From NCBI GenBank assembly GCA_018817245.1, contig JAHIUG010000088.1, forward strand, positions 1 to 10,492: a DNA stretch of 10,492 bases, given 5' to 3'. This document shows positions 1 to 8,900 of the stretch, one piece after another. A program made the translations under genes and the position numbers. The notes under the pieces are model-generated. The model was not told where the DNA came from. It searched no databases and saw only the letters and a program-made list of their open reading frames with translations. The stretch's first letter is position 1; each line of letters starts with the position of its first letter. The DNA comes from Patescibacteria group bacterium (GTDB taxonomy: Bacteria; Patescibacteriota; Patescibacteriia; 2-12-FULL-60-25).

Positions 1-43
1 AAAAACATTGATCAATAATCACATCAAGTAAAACAATCTTAAC

Positions 44-95
44 ACCAACGAAAATTGCGTGATCGCGCACTTTTTGTTGGTTTTGAATTTTTTTA
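44..95 (+). terminator. Probable intrinsic terminator of an upstream gene outside the window
   Basis: Bases 44-81 form a long, nearly perfect hairpin. ACCAAC (44-49) pairs with GTTGGT (76-81), AAAA with TTTT and TGCG with CGCA, closing on a central GATC, with one T-C mismatch and two G-T wobbles. The right arm runs into TTTTGAATTTTTTT, so the T-rich side lies downstream on the + strand. Bases 1-43 contain only short reading-frame ends (stops at 16-18 and 29-31) that could be the tail of an upstream gene; I cannot assign them. The tetraloop at the tip is itself self-complementary, so the hairpin probably opens there. Confidence 0.55.
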
Positions 96-156
96 TGCCA
101 GCCTCAGAGATGTGATTGGTGCATTGATATTAGAATGCGGGCGATTAAGCTAAACA

Positions 157-185
157 TTGACGTTTTTAAAGAAAACGAGTACTAT
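157..185 (+). promoter_or_regulatory. Sigma70-like promoter for rpsU
   Basis: TTGACG (157-162) matches the -35 consensus at five of six positions. It is followed after exactly 17 bases by TACTAT (180-185), a four-of-six -10 box. Transcription would start near 191-193, giving a leader of about 30 bases before the rpsU start. A perfect 8-bp palindrome ATCGCGAT (184-191) overlaps the -10 box and could be an operator, but nothing else supports that. No comparably good promoter was seen before the other three genes. Confidence 0.55.
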
Positions 186-206
186 CGCGATATCCAAATA
201 TATAGA

Positions 207-212
207 AAGGAG
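207..212 (+). promoter_or_regulatory. Shine-Dalgarno site that decides the rpsU start
   Basis: AAGGAG lies eight bases before the ATG at 221. A GTG at 212 is in frame with the gene but sits on the last base of this site, so it cannot be the real start. This is the only strong ribosome binding site in the window; the other three starts have none. Confidence 0.8.
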
Positions 213-220
213 TGTGGGTT

Positions 221-466
221 ATGACTGAAGTAAAACGAAAAAAAGGCGAAACATTTGACGCATTGTATCGAAGATTCCAACGACGGATGAAATCAAGCGG
301 CAAAGCGCTGCAAGCCAAAAAAATAAGATTTTTAGGAAAAGATTTAAAGCTGTCTCAGAGACGAGCCGGCGCTTTGCGTCGTGAAGCATTAAAAACCAAA
401 TACGAGTACGAACTTAAAGCAGGAAAGATTAAACCTGATGTACGTAAAGGAAAAGGACGAAGATAA
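221..466 (+). CDS. rpsU: 30S ribosomal protein bS21
   Basis: This 81-residue, very basic protein matches bS21 of the small ribosomal subunit, which sits near the mRNA exit/platform region close to the 3' end of 16S rRNA. Family features seen are the N-terminal V-K-R-K-K-G-E-T-F-D segment, the R-R-F-Q-R-R helix (about residues 19-24), the G-K-x-L-Q-x-x-K-I-R-F stretch typical of CPR-type S21, and a second basic helix R-R-A-G-A-L-R-R-E-A. The C-terminus is Lys/Arg/Gly-rich (G-K-G-R-R), which makes it somewhat longer than the 71-residue E. coli protein. The ATG at 221 is chosen because AAGGAG lies eight bases upstream. It is followed after 86 bases by the yqeY homogue, a gene order seen in many bacteria. 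Confidence 0.93.
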   Translation: MTEVKRKKGETFDALYRRFQRRMKSSGKALQAKKIRFLGKDLKLSQRRAGALRREALKTKYEYELKAGKIKPDVRKGKGRR

Positions 467-468
467 AT

Positions 469-548
469 CACGTAACACGTAACACGTAACACGTAACATT
501 TTTTAAATAAAATTTAATTTAAATATGCTATGTGCTACGTGCTATGTG
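469..548. repeat. 7-bp tandem repeat (CACGTAA) with imperfect inverted copy
   Basis: Four perfect head-to-tail copies of CACGTAA fill 469-496 immediately after the rpsU stop. After an AT-only stretch (498-526) the segment 527-548 reads as about three decayed units on the opposite strand (GCTATGTG, CTACGTG, CTATGTG). If transcribed, 476-497 can pair with 527-548 at 19 of 22 positions, counting two G-U pairs; the three mismatches are A-C, one per unit. The stem would end four bases before the yqeY start codon. It is too short-period and lacks spacers, so it is not a CRISPR array. Confidence 0.85.
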
Positions 549-552
549 AGCT

Positions 553-990
553 ATGAATATTCTAGAACGTATAGACAATGATCTAAAAAACGCCATGAAG
601 GAGCGGAACGAACTTGTTTTGTCCACGCTCCGCATGGCGCGTTCTGCTTTAAAGAATCAGCAGATCGAATTGCAACACGAGCTTACTGATGACGAAGTCG
701 CAAAAGTGTTGCGTACTATGGTCAAACAATATAGCGATGCTTGTAATGATTTTAAATCTGCAGGACGCGAGGATTTAGCTGAAAGACAAGGGGCGGAAAT
801 TGAAATTTTGCAGCAATATCTTCCTGCACAAATGAGTGAAACTGAACTTGAAACTATTTGTAAAAGGATTATTGAGGAACAGGGAGGTACATCGGAAAAG
901 ATCGGTCAGCTGATCGGGTCGGTAATGAAAGAGGTGGCTGGCAGAGCTGACGGCAACAGGATCCGTCAAATTTTGGAAAAGCTGCTATAA
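553..990 (+). CDS. yqeY: GatB/YqeY domain protein
   Basis: This 145-residue protein has full length for the YqeY family (about 148 residues). It has the expected N-terminal helix (M-N-I-L-E-R-I-D-N-D-L-K-x-A-M-K), the L-S-T-L-R-M-x-x-S-A-L-K-N motif, the helix pair with T-D-D-E-V-x-K-V-L and K-Q-Y-S-D-A, and the hinge E-I-x-I-L-Q-Q-Y-L-P-x-Q-M (about residues 90-103). The C-terminal domain with G-Q-L-I-G-x-V-M-K-E-V-A-G-R-A-D-G resembles the tail domain of GatB, which helps position tRNA during Gln-tRNA/Asn-tRNA transamidation. Free-standing YqeY proteins are thought to act on tRNA or the amidotransferase, but their role is unsettled. The start is set by family alignment; no good ribosome binding site precedes it, and a repeat-derived stem could lie directly upstream. 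It probably shares the rpsU transcript. Confidence 0.92.
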   Translation: MNILERIDNDLKNAMKERNELVLSTLRMARSALKNQQIELQHELTDDEVAKVLRTMVKQYSDACNDFKSAGREDLAERQGAEIEILQQYLPAQMSETELETICKRIIEEQGGTSEKIGQLIGSVMKEVAGRADGNRIRQILEKLL

Positions 991-1001
991 TAGGTTTGAA
1001 T

Positions 1002-1051
1002 ATCGAAGGTCAAAGATCGAAGGTCGTACGATGTGCGAAATTCGAAATTTC
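1002..1051. repeat. Short-period degenerate repeats in the yqeY downstream spacer
   Basis: ATCGAAGGTC occurs twice with a 14-base period (1002-1011 and 1016-1025). A small perfect hairpin follows (GAAATT at 1037-1042, CGA loop, AATTTC at 1046-1051). The stretch can be read in frame with the downstream gene from a TTG at 996, but the encoded residues are just translated repeat and precede a normal signal peptide, so I treat it as non-coding. Confidence 0.65.
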
Positions 1052-1082
1052 ATATTCGAGATTCCAACCAAATCTTTCTTCC

Positions 1083-2903
1083 ATGCGGAAAGAAAATTTT
1101 AAAGCATTTATAAATAAATACGGGCGTACCGTTATCTATTTGATGATAACGGGATGCCTTTTTATGTTGCCTTTATCCGGTTACGCTCAGGTCGCTGAAG
1201 GACAACAAGCTGTTGAACAAATAGCAGCCGGGGCTGGAGCGGGCACTGATTTGATTACAATAATCGGTCGTATCATTTATGTATTCCTGGGTTTCCTGGG
1301 GATAATTTTTTTGGCGCTAATGCTCTATGCCGGATTTACATGGATGACATCAGCTGGAGATCCGGAAAAAATTGAAAAAGCCAAGGACACAATTCGTAAC
1401 GCGGTTATCGGTTTGGTAATTATTACTTCATCTTGGGCTATTACAGCTTTTATTATTAAGGCACTTACCGGTGCGGTTGGTGGCGGGGGTATTTTGGGAC
1501 AGCCACCTGGCTTACCTGGACTTGTCGGATCATCCGGTTCTTTGGGATCCGGGATTATCGAATATCATTTGCCGCGACGCAACGCAACAGACGTTCCACG
1601 CAACACTCCGGTCATCATTACTTTTAAAAAAGCAATTCAGCCTGCATCGTTTATAAAAGATTGGAGTGATGAAAATTCTGACGTAACAGGTCTTAACGCG
1701 GAAAATATTCAGGTGTACAGAACCGGAGAAGAAGACACTGCTCTAACTTCTGATCAGGCACGAGTCAATTTTACTGAGGATCGTATGACTTTCGTAATTA
1801 GACCGGTCGAGCTTTTGGGAAGCCCAAGTATTAACGTTAAATATACTGTTAAATTAAAGGGTGGCAACTCCGGAATCTTGCTGAATGATGGAGGAGCGGC
1901 TTTTGATGGTTCGTATAGCGATGGATATGAGTGGGGGTTTGAAGTCTCGACCAAGGTTGATACAACCCCGCCTAAAGTTGTGTCAGCCATTCCGCAAACA
2001 GGTGGCAAATACGCGCGCAATGTAGTTATCCAAATCACTTTCGATGAAGCCATTGATCCAACAGGTGCGAGCGGCAAGTTTGAGAACGAACAAGGTTTTA
2101 CAAATATTTCAGTGCGCCCGAACGGTGGGCAGGGGACGCCGCTTAATGGTGTATATAAAGTTTCAAATCAATACAGGACTGTTGAGTTTCTGACTTTTGA
2201 TAAGTGCGGAGTTAATTCTTGCGGAAATGATGTGTTTTGTTTGCCGGGTGATGCGACGCTCGAGGTCACTGCCAAAGCAGCTACGTTATCCGAGTTACCG
2301 CCCATGGCACAACTTACTGAATCCGGGTTTGATGGGATAACTGACATTGTCGGTAATTCTTTAGACGGAAATGCAAATGATATGGCTGAGGGGCAACCAA
2401 ACGATGATTTTGTTTGGTCTTTTGGAACTTCAAATGATATTAAGCTGACTCCACCAAAAATCGAAGCAACTGTTCCGAGCGCGTCTACCGGTCCGGAGCA
2501 ATCCAATCGTCCTTTAGATGAAGATGTAACAGCCAGATTTGACACCTTGATGCAATCTTCAACTTTCAGATCTGAGGCAGCTTATATTGAGCCAAAGGGG
2601 CCGGGAGAGAATGATCCGGATACATTTTGGTTTTTTGTAGGCATGCAACTTTTGAATTCTGACGACAATCCGGTTCAGCAGGGGGAGATTGCTGAGAAGG
2701 CGCAATTGGTAATTGAACACCGACCCTATATGCCATCAGGAGTTCTTCCTGAAGAATTGAATTACTACAATCCATATCTGTTGTCAGATCTGCAGGATGC
2801 CTATCAGAATTGCTTTAATCCGGCTACGTCAGGGCAGTGTAAAGGAGTGCCTAGTTGTTGCAATAATTCACCAAAAGATAAGGACTGTTCGTTTAGTCCG
2901 TAG
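1083..2903 (+). CDS. Pilin-like membrane-anchored multi-Ig surface protein (606 aa)
   Basis: Residues 1-35 form a signal peptide (basic start, hydrophobic core 16-31, likely cut after G-Y-A at 35). Residues 56-128 match the two-helix type IV secretion pilin-like module (Pfam T4SS_pilin type) common in CPR proteins: helix about 60-84, a charged loop with D-P-E-K-I-E-K-A-K, and helix about 104-126 containing S-S-W-A-I-T. A Gly/Pro linker (129-157) leads to three Ig-like domains of the Big_5/SbsA kind (about 158-292, 295-450 and 456-560); the first two contain V-x-x-x-x-P-V-I-I-T-F and V-V-I-Q-I-T-F-D-E-A-I-D. The tail (575-606) has five cysteines. The ATG at 1083 is preferred over the in-frame TTG at 996 because it puts the signal peptide at the N-terminus; no Shine-Dalgarno site is visible. 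It is a short paralogue of the next gene. The helix pair likely anchors it in the cytoplasmic membrane with the Ig part outside. The precise function is unknown. Confidence 0.8.
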   Translation: MRKENFKAFINKYGRTVIYLMITGCLFMLPLSGYAQVAEGQQAVEQIAAGAGAGTDLITIIGRIIYVFLGFLGIIFLALMLYAGFTWMTSAGDPEKIEKAKDTIRNAVIGLVIITSSWAITAFIIKALTGAVGGGGILGQPPGLPGLVGSSGSLGSGIIEYHLPRRNATDVPRNTPVIITFKKAIQPASFIKDWSDENSDVTGLNAENIQVYRTGEEDTALTSDQARVNFTEDRMTFVIRPVELLGSPSINVKYTVKLKGGNSGILLNDGGAAFDGSYSDGYEWGFEVSTKVDTTPPKVVSAIPQTGGKYARNVVIQITFDEAIDPTGASGKFENEQGFTNISVRPNGGQGTPLNGVYKVSNQYRTVEFLTFDKCGVNSCGNDVFCLPGDATLEVTAKAATLSELPPMAQLTESGFDGITDIVGNSLDGNANDMAEGQPNDDFVWSFGTSNDIKLTPPKIEATVPSASTGPEQSNRPLDEDVTARFDTLMQSSTFRSEAAYIEPKGPGENDPDTFWFFVGMQLLNSDDNPVQQGEIAEKAQLVIEHRPYMPSGVLPEELNYYNPYLLSDLQDAYQNCFNPATSGQCKGVPSCCNNSPKDKDCSFSP

Positions 2904-2910
2904 TACAAAA

Positions 2911-2974
2911 TCTGGAACATGGAACCTATAGTCTGGAACTCATAAACTGCTAATATTTGAACTCGTTAATATTT
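2911..2974. repeat. Short degenerate repeats between the two paralogues
   Basis: TCTGGAAC appears at 2911-2918 and 2932-2939, with ATGGAACC (2919-2926) as a related unit between them. TAATATTT appears at 2951-2958 and 2967-2974, separated by GAACTCGT. Most of the 77-base spacer is therefore made of copies of short words. No terminator or convincing promoter was found here. Confidence 0.6.
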
Positions 2975-2980
2975 AAACCC

Positions 2981-5900
2981 ATGCGTCGCTTCTTAATCTC
3001 ATTCGCAATTCTAGCAACTCTGATAACGGGGGCGTATTTTGCTTTGCCGACTGAGGTTTTTGCGCAAGTTGAAACAGGATTGGAAGCGGTTGGTGACGTT
3101 GTGAAATTACCGGACACTGATCCGATAATAATTGCCACCAGGATAATAAATATCTCACTCGGGTTTTTGGGGATTATCATGGTGAGCTTAATGGTTTACG
3201 CAGGATTTTTATGGATGACATCTGGTGGAGAAGCTACCAAAGTGGATAAGGCAAAAAAAATAATTACCTCTGCTGTTATTGGTTCTGTAATTATTTTATC
3301 GTCTTGGGCTATTACGCGATTTATTCTTGAAAGATTAATTGATGCAGCAAGCGGGCCATCAGGAGTTCCGGGCGCTCCGCCACCGCCAGGTGGGGGATTC
3401 GGAGGACCTGGGTCAACACAGGTTTTTCAGGTTAAATCCATAACTCCTCAAGGAGATGTATCGATTAGAAATGTTCAGGTAAAGCTTTTATTTTCTCGTC
3501 CGGTTGATGAAAACACGGCAACAGCAATAGTAATTACTAACGGTGACAATACCACTGTGGGCGGGACATTAGCCGTAAATGAGTCTCTTGTTACATTTAC
3601 ACCCTCTGACCCTTGTCCGGAACCAAATCAGGATTTGAAGTGTTTTGATGGTGACAGTGATTACACGGTTTCAGTACAAGATACGCTTCGTTCGACGCAG
3701 AATCAGGCTATTGTGTGTGGCGGTTTCTCACCTTCCTGTACAGCCAATTTTCATACTGGCAATTTGGTGGATACCAGAGATCCAATGGTAAACATGAACG
3801 CGCCTATCGACGGGCAGGGAGTTCCGGCTGATGAGTTGGTGGCGCTCATGGCACAGGCAGAAGATGATAGTGGAGTAGCATACGTGGAGTTTTTAGATGG
3901 TGTTGAGCTTGTCGACCAGTCAGCGCCAAACGAAGAACAAACGCCGTTATCTTTCTTAGCCGAAGGCTTGTGGGATACGGCGGGAGCGGAGCTACAGTCT
4001 GTCCATCAACTTTTTGCCAAGGCATATGACATTGATGATCATGAAAAGCAAAGCTCTGCAGTTAGTGTAATTGTGCGTCCGCCTTCTTGTTTTAATGAAG
4101 TTCAGGATGGAGAAGAGACGGGCATTGATTGCGGAGGCACACCAAACACATCGGGATACTGCGGCGCCTGTGAAGGAAATTCATGTACTTCTGATCAGCA
4201 ATGTTCATCCGGTGTATGTGCGGATGGCATCTGTGTTGATAAACCGATAATTTCCAGTGTTGGTCCGTTAGATGGGCGACCCGGCACTTTTGTGACAATA
4301 AAAGGAGTTAATTTTGGAAGCTCAGGCTTTGTTGTATTTGTCGGAGGGCCGGATGCTATTGATGACAAAGTCGCATCAGTTCCTCAAGTTTGTCAGCAGC
4401 TGGGAGGAAAGATGTGGACAAAAACGCAGGTAATTGTTGAGGTTCCGGAAGGCGCGGTTACAGGTCCTATTCAGCTGCAAAATGGCGCAAGTCAGCTCTC
4501 AGATCGTACTGATGATGAACGCGGGCCGATTATTCAGGACTTTATGGTCAGCGACCAGACTTACCCGGGTCTTTGCGGTTTGGATCCGGATCAAGGATTT
4601 GTGGGTGGAAAATTCACTGCGATAGGTCAAGGATTCGGTCAAAGCCCAAGTACAATGAATTTTGGCAAATTGGCTCTTAACCAATTCTCATCATGGTCAG
4701 ACGCGCAGGTAGTAGCAAATATACCGGTGGCCGGAGCGGGTAATCACGCGGTAAAGATCGTGGTGGATAATATAGAGAGTAATCCGGCGGATTTTGAAAT
4801 AATCAGCAAAGCAAAAGCCGGGCCGCCGCAAATCTTTTCTCTTGATCCGGAAAGAGGACCAAGAGGGGAGTACGTAACTTTAAGCGGTAAAAATTTCGGC
4901 TACAGTGTTGGCACAGTACGTTTTAAGAATAAGCTTAGCAGAGAAGAAGCTTTGGCCGATGTATCTTTCCCGGCAGCTTGTGCTGAAGGTTTTTGGACTG
5001 AGACGAGCGTTATTGTAAAAGTACCGCAGTCATTTTTAAATGCGCAAAGCGTATCTGTTGGAGATTACACTATTCGTCTGATCCGCGCAGACAATGTTGA
5101 GACAAACGAGATGGATTTTTCAATAAACGATCAGGCCGCAAAGCCGGGAATCTGCGCGATTAGCCCGAATGTTGGTCCTATTGGTACAGAGGTGACAATG
5201 GCTGGTGAGCGCTTTGGCACTGATACCGGAGATATTACATTTAGTGAAAATAAAGCCGGGATTTCCGCTTCTTGGAAAAACAATGAAATAAAAACAGAAG
5301 TGTCAGCAGGAGCTATCACCGGTCCGGTAATAATCACCGCCCAGGGAGTAAAATCCAATCCCGCATTTTTCCAAGTTCGTAATTGTAATGAGCAGCCGGG
5401 CATTTGCAGTAAGGATGAACAATGTTGCGGGAACGGATCATGCGTTCCGGCAGAGCAGGGATGTCCGTCCGTTTCGTTATCAGCCATGTTTGCCTGGCAA
5501 TCTTCAACCGGCTTTATTCCGGTTGCACCGCGTGTGGTGGAAGAGTGTAAGCCTGACGCCAAACAACCTCCGGTTCCTTCTCCATCGCCTTGGGACGGAC
5601 GCTCCAAAGGTAATCAGGTTTGTGTGAATGCTACGATTAATGCTCGGTTTACAACGCATTTGGATGAGACTACTGTTACTGGTTCGAATTTCAAATTTAG
5701 CAAATGTACTGGAAAAGAAGATGACCCGTGCCAATCCACAGAGCCCGTTGAGCTGAGCGGAGGATTTCCTTTATTACAAGCGGCCTCGCAGGATCAAGAC
5801 TTGGTTACACTTGAGGCCAAGGCCGGTTTGGAACAAGATACAACTTATTCGGTAGAGATTCTAACAGGGGTTAAGGGCAAAGGGATCGCAGGAGCAAACA

Positions 5901-8900
5901 TGGATGAAAGTCCTCGCTGTGAATCCGGAGTTGCCTATTGCTTCACGTTTAAGACACGCAATTTGCCGGATCCGTGTCAGCTTGGCGGTGTGATTGTCTC
6001 GCCCCATCCTTATGAGTTAAATGACGCAGGGGTCAAAGTTGCATATCTGGCTTCGCCTCTGGCAGCTGAGGATAAGTGTATAGTTTTAAATGCTCAAGCC
6101 TATGAACCATGGGGTTGGGATCACAGCAATAATAACGCCATATACGATACTCCGTTGAAAGAAAATCCGGAAACCGGACAAGTGTGGCACAAACAAATCG
6201 GCATCGCTGTTTCGGAAACCGGAGATACGCCAGTTCTCATGAGCTCTATAGCCAAAGGAATTAAAGGCGTTGCTGAGTTATATATAAGATTCATTCCACC
6301 ACGAGTTGATGCATTCGCACCGAATTGCCAGAAAGCGTGTATCAACGCTCTGATCTGGGCGCGGTTTAATACGGCAATCGATCCCGCATCTATTACTGAT
6401 AATGTAGAAGTGCGACCTTGCGCAAATGAGAACTGCATTGTCTCCGAACTTAGCCAGGCGCTTCCAATTCCCAAAGTTAAGATAAATGTTACTGTCGTAC
6501 CAAAGAGTGCAGATGAAGAAGAAGGGAAAATTTTGCGCTTCTTGCGAATCGAGCCGGTTGATACCAACGGTCAAATCTTATTGCTGCCGGGCAAGTTTTA
6601 TCGAGTATTGCTGCGCGGAGGTGATGAGCAGGGGATCCGTGGAATGCACGGCGTGCCAATGACAGGACTGAATGATCCGGAAGGTTTTATTTGGACATTC
6701 CGCACAAAATTGGGTGAAAACGCATATTGCGGCGCTCAGTCGGTAGATGTGTCTCCACTAGAAAAGATTGAGACTGTTGTGGGCGCGCGACAAATGTTCC
6801 AAGCTACGCCATTTGGAGCTCCGGATGAATGTAGTATGTTGGGGCAAGCTTTAGTGCAAACTGAAAGCGCAGTCTGGGATTCTTCTGATAAACTCGTGGC
6901 TGACTTTTTCGAAGGTGGAAAATTGGACACAGGAGGCACATTGCCAGCGCGCTGTAATTCAATGTGTTTGGCTACAGGCGCACAGGCTGAGTTTGGTAAA
7001 GTGGCGGTTTGCGGAAATAGTATTATAGAAACAACAAATCCGGCTTATTGTACTGAATATTTGAAGAAGTGGCCGGGTCTGTGTTCAGTCCTTCCTAATG
7101 GCGCTAAGGCAGGTGAAGAGTGCGATCCCGGAATTCCAAGCAACAAAGGTCAGTGCGACGAACTAACGTGTCTTTGGAAGCCGGTAACTCAGGTACCTAA
7201 TGGAACTTGCGGAAATGATAAATGGGATGAGTTTGGAGAAGAATGTGATTTCGGAAGTATATGTATGGGAGCAGCTCCAACATCTACCACACCAGATGGA
7301 ACGATTTGTACTAGCCTACAAGTAAGGGCAACGTGCGAGGCTAATAAAGGAACATGCGCACCTCGTCAGATTCGAGGATGTTCGCCGTTTTGTCGTAAAA
7401 CCGGTTCAAGATCAGGCGATTCAACTTGCGGAAACAGTGATGTTGCGGATGGTGAGGATTGTGATGACGGAAACGTTGCGAATGGAGATGGCTGTTCGAG
7501 CAACTGTTTGCACGAAGGATCTTCAGCAGTGATAGCTTCGGTTTGTGGAAATGCGATTCTGGAACCGGGTGAAACTTGCGAGAAGCCAAATCTTAACAAT
7601 CTATTTCCGGCTGGATGCGATCAGATTCGTTGTTTGCATATTGGATCCGCGTTATGTGATAACGATCCAAAAACACCGAATGTGGATTGTTGTGGAAATG
7701 CCGACATTGATGCGGGCGAGGATTGTGATGATGGAAACAAGACATCTGGAGATGGTTGTAATGTAAGTTGTCTGCTGGAAGGTTCATCTGTAGCTTATCC
7801 AAATCCAAGCTATTGCAGTGACGGAGTTAAAGAAAAGGGTGAACAATGTGAATCAGAACAAAAAGGAGATGGGATGGCAGATGCAGCGCAGCTAGCCGAG
7901 ATCATAGGAAACACAGATCCTGATGAAGATGGTTTAATGAAATCCACAATTTCAGCCGATCTTTTATCGCAAACCGGAAACGCGACTTATGGCTTGCAGT
8001 GCGGATTTACTTCATATCAATCCTGTCCGTCGGGATTTGGGCTGACAGATCAGGGGTGTTGCAATGTGCGACCGGAACTGGCAAATAGTGAACCGAAAGG
8101 CGAAGACGTATGCAGAAACGCGCAAATCAAAGCAAGTTTCAATACGGATATTGATTTAAATAGCCTCCGTTCCAATGTACGGATTGCTAAAAAGTTGCCA
8201 CCGCAAATAACAGAATGTCCGGTAGGTACCCAACAGGTTACAGCCGATTTCAGACCAGTTGAAAAAGGTTTTAAGTCTTGGATTAAGAATCTTTGGAAAA
8301 AAGTTACGGCATTGTGGACAGGGGAACTAGCACTTGCAAAAGATATTTGGTGCATGGGATCAGTCACAGGTTCGTGGACATCAGTTTCAGAAAAAAATTC
8401 AAAAGAATTTGTATTTAATCTTGATACAGCACTTGAAGCCGAGACTGTTTATTACGTGAAATTCCTGGGGGATCAGGATTTAAATGACAATAGCGATGTG
8501 GCGAATAAAAAAGGAATAAAAACAGCACGAGGTGTTGTCGCAAAGTTTGATCCAAAGCCAGACAGCGGACCTCTTACATTCTCATTTAAAACCGATGATC
8601 AGATTTGCGGCGTGAATGTTATTGAGGTTTTTGATGATTCAGAAGAACATCCTTTATTGTTCCTTGATAAAGATGAGCTTCCTCATCCTTTCTATGCCGT
8701 TGCTAAATCAATCCAAAACGGAAAATCAGTTTCAATATCGTCAGTCGAAGAATACAAATGGGAGTGGCAGCCATGGAGTACAAGTGACATTACTGTTGTT
8801 AATGTTGTGAATCCACCGAACGATAAAACCAAATCTAACATCAAGCCTGAAAATAAAAATGGCACAGCATTTGTAACTGCTATGCTTGAGGTGACTCAGG

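Noticed and set aside
212..220. GTG at 212 as the rpsU start
   Set aside because: It overlaps the Shine-Dalgarno site; the ATG at 221 has ideal spacing and fits the family N-terminus.
469..496. Possible CRISPR array or transposon end
   Set aside because: Units are seven bases with no spacers, and there are no cas genes, transposase or target-site duplications nearby.
996..1082. TTG at 996 as the start of the 606-aa protein
   Set aside because: It would place 29 residues translated from spacer repeats ahead of a complete signal peptide.
2500..2903. The 606-aa protein as a truncated remnant of a giant gene
   Set aside because: It ends with a coherent Cys tail (C-F-N-P ... S-C-C-N) that looks like a natural C-terminus, and the sequence after the stop does not continue Ig-like coding in any frame.
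2904..2980. Promoter for the giant gene (TTGAAC at 2957, TATAGT at 2928)
   Set aside because: The boxes have no partner at proper spacing or lie too close to the start codon; they are probably part of the spacer repeats.
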